A stretch of 64,000 bases of DNA, from contig CAZMBP010000054.1 in assembly GCA_964564545.1 (NCBI GenBank), positions 62,001 to 126,000 on the forward strand, given 5' to 3'. Of this stretch, positions 34,247 through 42,977 are shown piece by piece. A program made the translations under genes and the position numbers. The stretch comes from CAJQQY01 sp964564545. Its GTDB lineage: Bacteria > Bacteroidota > Bacteroidia > Chitinophagales > Saprospiraceae. Positions within the stretch are counted from its first letter, which is position 1. Every line of letters begins with the position of its first letter. The notes beneath the pieces are model-generated. The model made no database searches, was not told the origin of the DNA, and was given only the letters and a program-made list of their open reading frames with translations.

Positions 34247-34816
34247 TTAATCATTTATTTTAAAACTCTTTGCGAGTATCTTATTGATTTGTTTTCGATG
34301 CCTTTTAAAATGCGCCACATTGAAATCCATTAATCCATATAGTGACATTTTCCCAGCAAAGGCATGTTTAAAGAGTTCTTTATTATAATGTTCTGCCGGA
34401 ATGGTTTCTAAAAATACTCGTAGTTCTTCTCGTTGCTGTTTCCACTTTTTCGCAGTTTCCCAAAAACTAGACTCCTCTGGTAAGTTTTGGTCACCCACCG
34501 CTTCAGGAGCAGTTATCTTTACTGGAAATTTCACGAAAGTATTCATGACAAATTTTCGCCACGAACCACCAATTCCCGCTTTTTTTGGATTAGGATTAAA
34601 ACTTAATTTTTTCTCCACATAACTTTTACCATATCCTTCCACCAAAATCAAATGATTCATCACTTGCAAAACAGACCATTTGCCCTCAGCTGGTTTTTTA
34701 TTGAGAGTTCTCTCTGAATAGTCTTTTAACACCTTTAAAAGCTCTGTTAACTCCCCATCTAAATATTGGAGTTGTCGATCAACTTTTGCTGGTAATTTTG
34801 TTTGAGCTGCATTCAT
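34247..34816 (-). CDS. DinB-like putative metal-dependent protein
   Basis: 189 residues forming the four-helix DinB/YfiT fold. A histidine in GKWSVLQVMNHLILVE and the pair near the end (NVAHFKRHRKQIN) are the usual metal ligands. The family includes thiol-dependent transferases such as bacillithiol S-transferase, but many members are uncharacterised and the substrate is unknown. No SOS box is visible. Cytoplasmic. Confidence 0.8.
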   Translation of the reverse strand: MNAAQTKLPAKVDRQLQYLDGELTELLKVLKDYSERTLNKKPAEGKWSVLQVMNHLILVEGYGKSYVEKKLSFNPNPKKAGIGGSWRKFVMNTFVKFPVKITAPEAVGDQNLPEESSFWETAKKWKQQREELRVFLETIPAEHYNKELFKHAFAGKMSLYGLMDFNVAHFKRHRKQINKILAKSFKIND

Positions 34817-35016
34817 ATTGCAAAATATAAAAATTAACTAAAATTTAGATTTTTTTTGATAATAAAAAGAAACATAAAAAAGAACTTGTTACAATAAAGC
34901 ATTCATTGTCAACTACTTATAGTTACGTCTATTAAAAACGATAAATCTTATTTCAATTTTTTTTTAACTTCACCTCTCTTTTTAAAACTGTCATTTTTTT
35001 TCTTAAAAATAAAACC

Positions 35017-38000
35017 ATGCGAAAAATACCTACTAAACTATTAACTCTTTCCCTTTTTATATTTCTGTTTCAGTTTTCCTTTGCTCAAAAAAAGGATAAG
35101 AAAAAATGGGATGTAAATAATCCTCCAGGAGAATTTACCGAATTTAATTTTACAACTGATGAGGGTACTTGGATGAATCTTGATGTCAGTCCTGATGGAA
35201 AAACCATCGTCTTTGATATGATGGGAGATATCTATTCTATTCCAATGAATGGAGGAAAAGCAAAGACTTTGCGAACAGGTTTAGCATTTGAAGTGCAACC
35301 TAGGTTTAGTCCTGATGGAAAGCATATTTTATTTACAAGTGATGCAGGCGGTGGCGATAACCTTTGGACGATGAAATCTGATGGTTCCGATGCCAAACAA
35401 ATCACTAAAGAAAAATTTAGATTGCTTAATAATGGAACTTGGGTTAACAATAGTAATTATGTGATCGGTAGAAAACATTTTACTTCCGAGCGATCACTTG
35501 GAGCTGGAGAAATATGGATGTACCACATCACAGGAGGCGAAGGAGTTCAATTGACCAAACGAAAAAATGACCAGCAAGATGTCAATGAACCTTGTGTTTC
35601 CCCTGATGGCCGATATCTTTATTATTCTGAAGATGTTTACCCTGGAGGATACTTTCAATACAACAAGGATCCTAATTCTCAAATATATGTGATCAAAAGA
35701 TATGATCGAAAGAAAGGAGAAACCAAAACAATCATCAGCGGCCCAGGAAGTGCAAGTCGTCCTCAAATTTCGAATAATGGAAAGAAATTAGCTTTCGTCC
35801 GAAGAGTTCGAACTAAGACAGTTTTATTTATTCACGATTTGGAAACAGGTGAAGAAAAACCTTTAAACTACGAGATGTCAAAAGACCAACAAGAAGCTTG
35901 GGCGATATTTGGAACCTACCCAGGATTTGCTTGGACACCAAACGATCAACATATAGTTTTTTGGGCACAAGGAAAAATTCAAAAAGTAAATGTGGTTTCT
36001 AAAAAAGTTTCTAACATTGCTTTTACGGTAGATGCGAAACATCGAGTTTATGAGACCTTGAAATTTGATAATCAAGTAGATCATGACAACTTCAATGTAA
36101 ATGTAATTCGAAATGCAAGGACTTCACCAGATGGAAAAATGTTAGTTTTCAATGCGGTTGGTCATCTTTGGAAAATGAATTTACCGAATGGAAAACCAAC
36201 TCGTATTACTAATTCTGACCACTTTGAATTTGAACCAAATTTTTCTCCAGATGGAAAAGAAATAGTTTACGTTACTTGGGATGATGATGATTTAGGAAGT
36301 GTTCGAAAATTAAATTTAACAACTGGTGTTTCTATTAAATTAACTCCTAAAAAAGGTAATTATCGGACTCCATGTTTTTCTCCAAACGGAAGTCAAATTG
36401 TTTATGTAAAAGCAGGTGGAAATGATCACCAAGGTTACACTTTTTCAAAGGAGCCAGGTATTTATTTAATGTCTTCAAATGGTACAAAGCACACCCTCGT
36501 TACTCCAAAAGGAGAGTACCCATCTTTTAGTACTGATGGAGAAAGAATCTTTTTCCAAACAGGTGGTTATCTTTTTGGAAGCTTGAAAAAAGCTTTTAAA
36601 AGTGTAAAGTTAAATGGAGCTGAAGAGCAAACAATTTTCAATACAAAATACGCCAATCAATTCGCTCAAAGCCCTGATAATCAATGGATTGCTTTTACAG
36701 ACTTATACAAAGTTTATATTGCTCCAATGCCAAAAGTGGGACAAGCAGTTGGTCTTTCTGCAAAAACAAAAGTAGTTCCAGTTGCACAAATCGGACGTGA
36801 TGCTGGAATCAATTTACACTGGAGTAAGGATAGCAAAAAAGTACATTGGACACTTGGAAATGAGTATTTCACCAACTCGATTGAAGACCGATTTCCATTC
36901 TTAGGAAAAGTAGATTCTGTTCCTCCAATGGATACATCAGGTCTTAAAATTGATTTGAATTTAAAGTCTGATAGACCTGAAGGAAAAATCGCATTTACGA
37001 ATGCTACCATCATCACTATGGAAGGTGATAAGGTCATTAAAAATGGAACGATCATCGTTTCTAACAATAAAATTACGGAAGTTGGATCTGAAAAAATTAG
37101 AATCCCAAAAGATGCCAAAGTTATTGATTGTACAGGGAAAACTATTATGCCAGGAATAATAGATGTGCATGGCCATTTAGGTAACTTCCGGTTTGGAACA
37201 AGCCCTAAAAAACAATGGCACTATTATGCAAATCTAGCCTATGGAGTCACGACTGCCCATGACCCTTCTTCTAATTCTGAAATGATATTTTCACAAGCTG
37301 AAATGATCAAAGCAGGAAAAATGGTTGGCCCAAGATTGTATTCCACAGGAACAATTTTATATGGAGCAGAAGGTGATTTCAAAGCCGTAATTAATTCTGT
37401 TGATGATGCTAAATCTGCCCTTCGAAGAACAAAAGCATATGGAGCCTTTTCTGTAAAAAGTTATAACCAACCTCGTCGAGAACAACGACAACAAGTATTG
37501 CAAGCAGCAAGAGAATTAAATATGTTGGTCGTTCCAGAAGGTGGATCATTTTTCTATCACAATATGAATATGGTGATTGATGGACACACGGGAGTAGAAC
37601 ATAATCTTCCAATTGCACCTTTATACAAAGATGTGATCGAGATATGGAAACACTCTAAAGCACACAACACTCCTACCCTAATTGTAAATTATGGTGGTGT
37701 GAATGGTGAATACTTTTTCTACCAAAAGGAAAATGTTTGGGAAAAAGATCGGTTACTTAATTTTATGCCTAGAGGAGTGCTAGATTCAAGATCACGCCAT
37801 CGTACGATGATTCCAGATGAAGAATATGAAAATGGCCATATTTTAACTTCTCAAAGTTGTACTAAATTGCAAAATGCAGGTGTCAATATTAACCTAGGAG
37901 CCCATGGTCAATTACAAGGTTTGGGTGCACATTGGGAGCTTTGGATGTTACAACAAGGTGGAATGACTAATCATCAAGCATTACGATCAGCGACTATGAA

Positions 38001-38292
38001 TGGAGCAGTGTATCTTGGAATGGATAGTGAAATTGGTTCTTTGAAAAAAGGAAAATTAGCTGACCTTTTGGTTTTAGATAAAAACCCATTGGAAGATATT
38101 CGTAATTCTGAGTCGATCAAATACACTATGATTAACGGACGATTGTATGATGCTGAAAATATGAATGAGATCGGAAATTATGATAATAAGCGAACCCAAT
38201 TTTATTTTGAAAAAGAAGGTGGATCGAATAATTTACCTTTCTATAAAAATACGAATAGTTTTATGCCTTCTAAGTGTAGTTGTCGGCACTAA
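35017..38292 (+). CDS. Secreted PD40 propeller / amidohydrolase fusion
   Basis: 1091 residues. A signal peptide (about 1-24, ending SFAQ) is followed by a TolB-like propeller (about 45-600) with PD40 repeats (SPDGKTIVFDMMG, FSPDGKHILFTSD, FSPDGKEIVYVTW). An amidohydrolase domain (about 655-1060) follows, with HGHLG as the HxH metal site after GKTIMPGIIDV. Later metal and acid positions are GVEHN, NLGAHGQ and GKLADLLVLD. Such fusions are annotated as amidohydrolase or Tol-Pal-linked hydrolase, and the substrate is unknown. The protein should be periplasmic or extracellular. It ends CSCRH without a T9SS domain. Confidence 0.88.
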   Translation: MRKIPTKLLTLSLFIFLFQFSFAQKKDKKKWDVNNPPGEFTEFNFTTDEGTWMNLDVSPDGKTIVFDMMGDIYSIPMNGGKAKTLRTGLAFEVQPRFSPDGKHILFTSDAGGGDNLWTMKSDGSDAKQITKEKFRLLNNGTWVNNSNYVIGRKHFTSERSLGAGEIWMYHITGGEGVQLTKRKNDQQDVNEPCVSPDGRYLYYSEDVYPGGYFQYNKDPNSQIYVIKRYDRKKGETKTIISGPGSASRPQISNNGKKLAFVRRVRTKTVLFIHDLETGEEKPLNYEMSKDQQEAWAIFGTYPGFAWTPNDQHIVFWAQGKIQKVNVVSKKVSNIAFTVDAKHRVYETLKFDNQVDHDNFNVNVIRNARTSPDGKMLVFNAVGHLWKMNLPNGKPTRITNSDHFEFEPNFSPDGKEIVYVTWDDDDLGSVRKLNLTTGVSIKLTPKKGNYRTPCFSPNGSQIVYVKAGGNDHQGYTFSKEPGIYLMSSNGTKHTLVTPKGEYPSFSTDGERIFFQTGGYLFGSLKKAFKSVKLNGAEEQTIFNTKYANQFAQSPDNQWIAFTDLYKVYIAPMPKVGQAVGLSAKTKVVPVAQIGRDAGINLHWSKDSKKVHWTLGNEYFTNSIEDRFPFLGKVDSVPPMDTSGLKIDLNLKSDRPEGKIAFTNATIITMEGDKVIKNGTIIVSNNKITEVGSEKIRIPKDAKVIDCTGKTIMPGIIDVHGHLGNFRFGTSPKKQWHYYANLAYGVTTAHDPSSNSEMIFSQAEMIKAGKMVGPRLYSTGTILYGAEGDFKAVINSVDDAKSALRRTKAYGAFSVKSYNQPRREQRQQVLQAARELNMLVVPEGGSFFYHNMNMVIDGHTGVEHNLPIAPLYKDVIEIWKHSKAHNTPTLIVNYGGVNGEYFFYQKENVWEKDRLLNFMPRGVLDSRSRHRTMIPDEEYENGHILTSQSCTKLQNAGVNINLGAHGQLQGLGAHWELWMLQQGGMTNHQALRSATMNGAVYLGMDSEIGSLKKGKLADLLVLDKNPLEDIRNSESIKYTMINGRLYDAENMNEIGNYDNKRTQFYFEKEGGSNNLPFYKNTNSFMPSKCSCRH

Positions 38293-38428
38293 CACGTAGA
38301 GGTCTGCTTTAGCTGACCTAAATAAAAATGAAGCGATTTTTTAAAATAGTGGATTACTATGAGAGATTTATTCTTTTTTAGAATCGCTTTGCTCATTTTT
38401 TTAGGTCAGCTAAAGCAGACCTCACGTA
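38293..38428. repeat. Intergenic inverted repeat, family D
   Basis: GGTCTGCTTTAGCTGACCTA (from 38300) pairs with its complement ending near 38422. Flanking CACGTA/TACGTG-type bases and inner AATGAAGCGATT/AATCGCTTTGCTCATT also pair, giving arms of about 45 bp. It begins directly after the amidohydrolase stop codon. Same family as 21972-22121. Confidence 0.8.
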
Positions 38429-38478
38429 ACATAACCACTTCTCAATGTCACTAGTTAATCAAAACATTAAATAAAAAA

Positions 38479-39192
38479 ATGAAAATAGCATTAATCGGCT
38501 ACGGAAAAATGGGAAAAACCATTGAACAACTAGCCCTAGAAAAAGGCTACGAAGTAGTCTTGAAAGTAGATATCCAAAATGCCCAAACTTGGACTAATGA
38601 CCAATTAAAACAAGCTGACGTAGCTATAGAATTTACACAACCTGAAAGTGCTATTCAAAACATCACAAGATGCTTTGAATGTGGCGTTCCTGTTATTTCA
38701 GGAACGACTGGATGGGTAGAAAAAATGGATGAAGTAAATGAAGCTTGCAAAAAAATGGATGGAGGTTTTTTCTATGCTTCCAATTTTAGTATAGGAGTAA
38801 ATCTATTTTTTAAGCTAAATAAAATTTTGGCAGAGATGATGGAGGCCTATGACTCCTACGATATTTCTATGGAGGAAATTCATCACACACAGAAATTAGA
38901 TGCTCCTAGCGGAACAGCCATCACGCTTGCAGAAGGACTTCTGGAAAAGGTATCTCGAAAATCTAATTGGGTAAAGGAATCGGCTAATCAAGAAAATGAA
39001 CTACCAATTTTTTCCAAAAGAATTGAAAATGTTCCAGGAACTCATTCCATTAGTTATGATTCCGAAATTGATTCTATAGAAATAAAACACACCGCACATT
39101 CTCGTTTAGGATTCGCCAAAGGAGCCTTGATGGCTGCCGAGTGGATGAACGGTCGAAAAGGCATTTATGGCATGAATGATCTTTTAAAATAG
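38479..39192 (+). CDS. dapB: 4-hydroxy-tetrahydrodipicolinate reductase
   Basis: 237 residues, slightly shorter than the E. coli enzyme but typical for Bacteroidota. The nucleotide-binding IGYGKMGKTIE opens the protein. GTTGW and the catalytic-domain motif EIHHTQKLDAPSGTA (with the conserved histidines and lysine) identify DapB. It reduces hydroxy-tetrahydrodipicolinate in lysine and diaminopimelate synthesis. It is flanked on both sides by intergenic repeats and has no pathway neighbours. Confidence 0.95.
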   Translation: MKIALIGYGKMGKTIEQLALEKGYEVVLKVDIQNAQTWTNDQLKQADVAIEFTQPESAIQNITRCFECGVPVISGTTGWVEKMDEVNEACKKMDGGFFYASNFSIGVNLFFKLNKILAEMMEAYDSYDISMEEIHHTQKLDAPSGTAITLAEGLLEKVSRKSNWVKESANQENELPIFSKRIENVPGTHSISYDSEIDSIEIKHTAHSRLGFAKGALMAAEWMNGRKGIYGMNDLLK

Positions 39193-39257
39193 TATTGAGG
39201 TTTTGAGTATTGGGAATTGAGATTGGGCTCATCTCATTACTCAATACCCAATTCCCA
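39192..39257. repeat. Intergenic inverted repeat, family A
   Basis: GAGTATTGGGAATTGAGAT (39205-39223) faces ATCTCATTACTCAATACCC (from 39231). It starts on the dapB stop codon. A run of four CCTTTT units follows at 39269-39293. Confidence 0.6.
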
Positions 39258-39310
39258 TAATCCCTCTTCCTTTTCCTTTTCCTTTTCCTTTTTAATTCCA
39301 AACTAATTTT

Positions 39311-39318
39311 TACCTTTG
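39311..39318 (+). promoter_or_regulatory. Candidate -7 box of the cobalamin-riboswitch transcript
   Basis: TACCTTTG followed by CACC fits TAnnTTTG. Transcription would start a few bases before the riboswitch fold. No -33 TTG is seen; the CCTTTT tandem repeat occupies that region. Confidence 0.55.
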
Positions 39319-39322
39319 CACC

Positions 39323-39500
39323 AACTTCGGTTTCCGTCTTCGGGCGGAATGAAAAGGGAATCCGATGAAATTTCGGAGCAGTCCCCGCTGCTGTAAGTTC
39401 TAAAAACAGCTTTTAATAGTTGCCACTTTTTTGAAAAAAAGAAATTCAAAATGGGAAGGCATTAAAAGTAGAACGAGCCAGAAGACCTGCCAAAGTACAT
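39323..39500 (+). ncRNA. Cobalamin (B12) riboswitch
   Basis: The conserved core is unmistakable: AAAGGGAATCCGATGAAA leading to TTCGGAGCAGTCCCCGCTG and CTGTAAG (about 39353-39396), and GCCAGAAGACCTGCC near the 3' end (39477-39491), with a variable stem in between. It lies directly upstream of a BtuB-like receptor gene, the usual target. Binding of a cobalamin should shut off expression of the btuB operon. The subclass (adenosyl- or aquocobalamin) cannot be told reliably by eye. Confidence 0.95.
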
Positions 39501-39624
39501 TCGTTTTATCAAACTTTCGGAGGAAAAGTTAACGACAGATTTACTTTTATGGCTTTGGCTATTGGAGTATTTTGAGATTTTTTTCTTTTTGAAAAATTTC
39601 TTAAAAATATTCGCCTACCTTAAA

Positions 39625-39670
39625 TCATCTGCCGCTTACTTCTCTCCGTAAGTATATTGTTAGCAGATGA
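39625..39670 (+). promoter_or_regulatory. Start-codon-masking hairpin of btuB
   Basis: TCATCTGC (39625-39632) pairs perfectly with GCAGATGA (39663-39670), which contains the btuB start codon at 39667. CTTAC (39635-39639) and GTAAG (39648-39652) pair inside. This is a likely translational expression platform of the riboswitch. Confidence 0.6.
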
Positions 39671-41571
39671 AAAAAAATATCATTTTACTTCTTGGATTTT
39701 TTGTTTTGCCTTTGTTTTCATTTGGACAAATGGATTCAATTGTTGCTATACCTGAAGTAGAAATCTCTGCTGAGAAAATTAGAAAACAACCAGTTGGAAC
39801 TCAAATTGAAAAATGGGATACGGAAAAACTAAATTCTCTTCCTGCCCAAAACATTGCTGAACTTTTAAATACTGAAAGTGGAACTTTCATCAAAAGTTAC
39901 GGCTCTGGGAGTTTGGCTACTTCATCTATTCGGGGAGGAAGTGCAGGACATACTTTGGTTCTATGGAATGGATTTTCTTTACAAAGTCCAATACTTGGTT
40001 TGCTAGATTTGTCCCTATTACCACTTGGTGGTGCAGAAGAAATAAGTTTACAAAAAGGAGGAAATTCAGCTCTATGGGGCAGCGGAGCAATTGGAGGAGT
40101 TGTTGCCTTAAACAATAAATCAAATTTCAATAACAAGATATTTACAAATGTAAAATCTACTTTTGGGAGTTTTGGGAATTATAACCAAGAAGTAAAGTTT
40201 GGTTTTGGCAATTCCCGTCTACAAAGTGTTACAAAACTATACCACCAACAAGGAGAAAATAATTTCAAATATTTCGTTGCACCTAATTTTCCAAAAAGAG
40301 AGCAAACCAATGCACAAGTTTCTCAACAAAATCTAATGCAAGATTTGTATTGGAAAATTGATAAAAAGAACCAATTAGCTTTTCATTTTTGGCAACAATA
40401 CTCCTATAGAAATATACCTCCCACTAATGTTCAAACTAAAAGCGAAGCTCGACAAAATGACCAAGCAACTAGAATGTTGTTGGATTGGAAAAACCTCAAC
40501 GAAACTTATGTTTTACAAGGAAAAGTAGCATACTTCAAGGAACATTTAGATTATTTTGATGAAGAGACCAACCTTGAATCACTAAGTGATTTTACCACTC
40601 TAACAAGTGAACTTTCTATCCAGAAATTCTGGAGTAATTCTCAAAAAATATTTGCTGGAATTACACATTCCTACACTACTGCAAACAACGATGGATACGA
40701 AAATCCTCCAACAGAAAATAGATCTGCAGTACAAGTTTCCTATTTATTCAAAAAGAAAAAGTACAAAATCCAAGGCAGTATTCGCCAAGGATTTATTGAT
40801 GGGAAATTTATTCCAATAGTACCATCAGTTGGATTTGATTTCAGTATTTCTCCTTCTTTAAAACTCCAAGGAAAAGTTAGTAGAAATTATCGCGTCCCTA
40901 CATTAAATGATCGTTTTTGGAATGTCGGAGGCAATGAAAATTTAAAACCAGAATCAGGATGGAGTCAGGAAGCCACAATTTCTTATGACTATAAATTTGG
41001 ATCAAACAGATTAGAATTTTCCTTAACTGGTTTTAATCGAAATATAAATGATTGGATTTTATGGGCGCCTTCTGAGGGTCAAGGAATTTGGGCTGCTTTT
41101 AATATAACTGAAGTTTGGAGTCGAGGTATTGAACGGAAAATTTCTTTTTTCCATAAAAATAAAACGGTTCAAATTCAAATTGATGCAGGTTATGATTTGA
41201 TCAAATCAACCAATCAAGTTGCGATGGAATTACCCAAAAGAGAAGTTGGTCAACAATTAATTTATGTGCCAAAACATCAAGCATTTGGGAGGATAAATTT
41301 GAATTGGAAAAACTTCGATTTAAGTTACCAAAACTCAATTGTCGGAAAATCACGAGGTCAATATGGCGAAAATGATGGTTACCAAGTTGCTAATGCTAGA
41401 ATCCAATATTCTAATAATTGGAAAAAATGTAAAAGCATTGTTTTTTTCAACATCAATAATATCTGGAATACAAATTATATAGTAGTGGAAAGGCGCCCAA
41501 TGCCTGGCACTAACTATCAAATAGGAATAAATTTTCTTTTTCAAAAACAATTAAATCACGTTAAATTATGA
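39667..41571 (+). CDS. btuB: BtuB-like TonB-dependent cobalamin receptor
   Basis: 634 residues, typical BtuB length. A signal peptide (about 1-19, ending SFGQ) is followed by the plug domain (about 25-155, with PAQNIAELLNTESGTFIKSY, SIRGGSAGHTLVLWNG and GGNSALWGSGAIGGVV) and a 22-strand-type barrel to the C-terminus. The B12 riboswitch upstream makes cobalamin the likely substrate, carried across the outer membrane with TonB energy. The stop codon overlaps the next start codon (ATGA at 41568-41571). Confidence 0.92.
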   Translation: MKKNIILLLGFFVLPLFSFGQMDSIVAIPEVEISAEKIRKQPVGTQIEKWDTEKLNSLPAQNIAELLNTESGTFIKSYGSGSLATSSIRGGSAGHTLVLWNGFSLQSPILGLLDLSLLPLGGAEEISLQKGGNSALWGSGAIGGVVALNNKSNFNNKIFTNVKSTFGSFGNYNQEVKFGFGNSRLQSVTKLYHQQGENNFKYFVAPNFPKREQTNAQVSQQNLMQDLYWKIDKKNQLAFHFWQQYSYRNIPPTNVQTKSEARQNDQATRMLLDWKNLNETYVLQGKVAYFKEHLDYFDEETNLESLSDFTTLTSELSIQKFWSNSQKIFAGITHSYTTANNDGYENPPTENRSAVQVSYLFKKKKYKIQGSIRQGFIDGKFIPIVPSVGFDFSISPSLKLQGKVSRNYRVPTLNDRFWNVGGNENLKPESGWSQEATISYDYKFGSNRLEFSLTGFNRNINDWILWAPSEGQGIWAAFNITEVWSRGIERKISFFHKNKTVQIQIDAGYDLIKSTNQVAMELPKREVGQQLIYVPKHQAFGRINLNWKNFDLSYQNSIVGKSRGQYGENDGYQVANARIQYSNNWKKCKSIVFFNINNIWNTNYIVVERRPMPGTNYQIGINFLFQKQLNHVKL

Positions 41572-42533
41572 ACAAATTTTTTACTTTAATTTTTACTTTT
41601 TCTGCGATTCTATCATTCGCACAAACGACTTCTGACTTTGAAGAATACGCTATTGGAGTGGATTCATTTTTAAATGGAAGTTTGGGATCTGATTTATTTT
41701 CAAGTGGAAATATTTCTTTAGAAAATGATTACAATCCTGATTGGATGTCTTGGACTGGTTGGGCAATTTCATCTGGAACAGATATTACCACTACCGAATT
41801 TTCTAATTTGAGTACAATCAATGGAACTGGTTATGATGGTTCGAATAATTATGCTGTTTCTTTTTCATCAGACCAAACCATCCTACACTTGGATAACGAT
41901 GCTGCAGGTGAAGTGGTAACTGGCTGTTATGTTAATAATTTGACGGTAGCACATAATATTATCAAGGACGGAAATATGTTTTCTAAAAAATTCGGTGGAG
42001 TGACGGGTGATGATGAAGATTATTTCTTGTTGACCATTAAAAAATATTTTGACGGAACTTTATCTACAGAAGCTGTTGAATTCTATCTGGCTGATTATAG
42101 ATTCGCAGATAACTCTGAAGATTATATTGTGGATGAATGGACTTGGGTTGATTTGACATCTTTGGGACAAGCGGATAGTTTAGTATTTAGTTTGAGTTCG
42201 ACTGACAACGGAAACTATGGTATGAATACCCCTGCATATTTTGCCATTGATAATGTGGTGACTTCTGACGGAGTGGTTGATGTTGAAAATGTTGATGCTA
42301 AATCTTTATTTGAAATTTATCCTAATCCAGCAAGCGAGTTTTTTGTCTTGAATAATTTAGAAAATGAAAAAGCTCAAGTTTTTATTTTTGATATGACAGG
42401 AAGGTTAGTTTTTAACAATGTAATTACAGAATTTCAAAATGAGGTAAACATTCAAAATTTTGCACGAGGAACTTATATGGTAAAAGTGCATACTGAAACT
42501 AAAGTTGCTTCTCAGTTGTTGATTAAGCAATAA
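41568..42533 (+). CDS. DUF4465 protein with T9SS sorting domain, in the B12 operon
   Basis: 321 residues. A signal peptide (about 1-18, ending SFAQ) is followed by a DUF4465 domain (about 20-235): DFEEYAIGVDSFLNGSLGSD, then WMSWTGWAISSGTD and FFAID-type strands. A type A T9SS sorting domain ends the protein (LFEIYPNPASEFFVL to ASQLLIKQ). DUF4465 proteins are often found beside btuB genes in Bacteroidota, so a surface role in cobalamin capture is plausible. This is inference from the riboswitch operon; I see no B12-binding motif. Translationally coupled to btuB. Confidence 0.85.
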   Translation: MNKFFTLIFTFSAILSFAQTTSDFEEYAIGVDSFLNGSLGSDLFSSGNISLENDYNPDWMSWTGWAISSGTDITTTEFSNLSTINGTGYDGSNNYAVSFSSDQTILHLDNDAAGEVVTGCYVNNLTVAHNIIKDGNMFSKKFGGVTGDDEDYFLLTIKKYFDGTLSTEAVEFYLADYRFADNSEDYIVDEWTWVDLTSLGQADSLVFSLSSTDNGNYGMNTPAYFAIDNVVTSDGVVDVENVDAKSLFEIYPNPASEFFVLNNLENEKAQVFIFDMTGRLVFNNVITEFQNEVNIQNFARGTYMVKVHTETKVASQLLIKQ

Positions 42534-42550
42534 AATTAAATCAAACTAAA

Positions 42551-42583
42551 ACTCACAAAGTGACTTAAGGTCACTTTGTGAGT
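42551..42583. terminator. Strong hairpin inside the B12 operon, no T-run
   Basis: ACTCACAAAGTGAC (42551-42564) pairs perfectly with GTCACTTTGTGAGT (42570-42583). It lies 18 bases after the DUF4465 stop codon and 11 before the next start codon. The lack of a T-run makes it a possible processing or attenuation site. Confidence 0.45.
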
Positions 42584-42593
42584 AATTTAAAAT

Positions 42594-42944
42594 ATGCCAG
42601 AAGCTAAAATAAAAACCTGCCAACGTTGCAAAAATTCTTTTGACTGCAACATGAATGACATTGCCAATTGTCAATGTAATAGTATTGTTATGACACAAGC
42701 AGGGAATGATTTTTTGAAAAAAACGAAATACGATTGTCTGTGCAAAAACTGTTTAGCTGATATAAACCGATTAGCTGAATTGGCTAAAGACCATAATTTC
42801 CCAAGACGTTCAGCTGACTTAGAGGAAGGATTACATTTTTATATGGAAAATGGTTTTTTCGTTTTCACGGAATTTTATCATATGCTCAGAGGAAATTGCT
42901 GTGGAAGTGGATGCCGACATTGTGCTTATGGGACTTTTCAGTAG
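42594..42944 (+). CDS. Cysteine-rich CWC / DUF5522 protein
   Basis: 116 residues with two cysteine-rich parts. Residues 7-58 match the cysteine-rich CWC family (CQRCKNSFDCN, then NCQCNS and YDCLCKNCL). Residues about 78-116 match DUF5522 (GLHFYMENGFFVFTEFYHM, then RGNCCGSGCRHCAYG). Both halves suggest zinc binding. Fusions of this kind are often near cobalamin genes in Bacteroidota, which fits its place after btuB. Function unknown. The stop codon lies inside a family F repeat arm. Confidence 0.85.
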   Translation: MPEAKIKTCQRCKNSFDCNMNDIANCQCNSIVMTQAGNDFLKKTKYDCLCKNCLADINRLAELAKDHNFPRRSADLEEGLHFYMENGFFVFTEFYHMLRGNCCGSGCRHCAYGTFQ

Positions 42945-42960
42945 GCAGTTAGCAATTGCA
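42939..42960. repeat. Single arm of intergenic repeat family F
   Basis: CAGTAGGCAGTTAGCA matches 13722 onward at most positions; its TAG is the stop codon of the CWC/DUF5522 gene. No matching second arm follows. Confidence 0.5.
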
Positions 42961-42977
42961 TTATTCTGAGAAACTAA

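Noticed and set aside
34401..34622. Plus-strand frame inside the DinB-like gene
   Set aside because: Antisense shadow of a gene with clear family motifs.
39269..39293. Four CCTTTT units as a phase-variation tract
   Set aside because: Upstream of a plausible promoter, but only four units and not within a coding region; too short to argue for slippage control without strain data.
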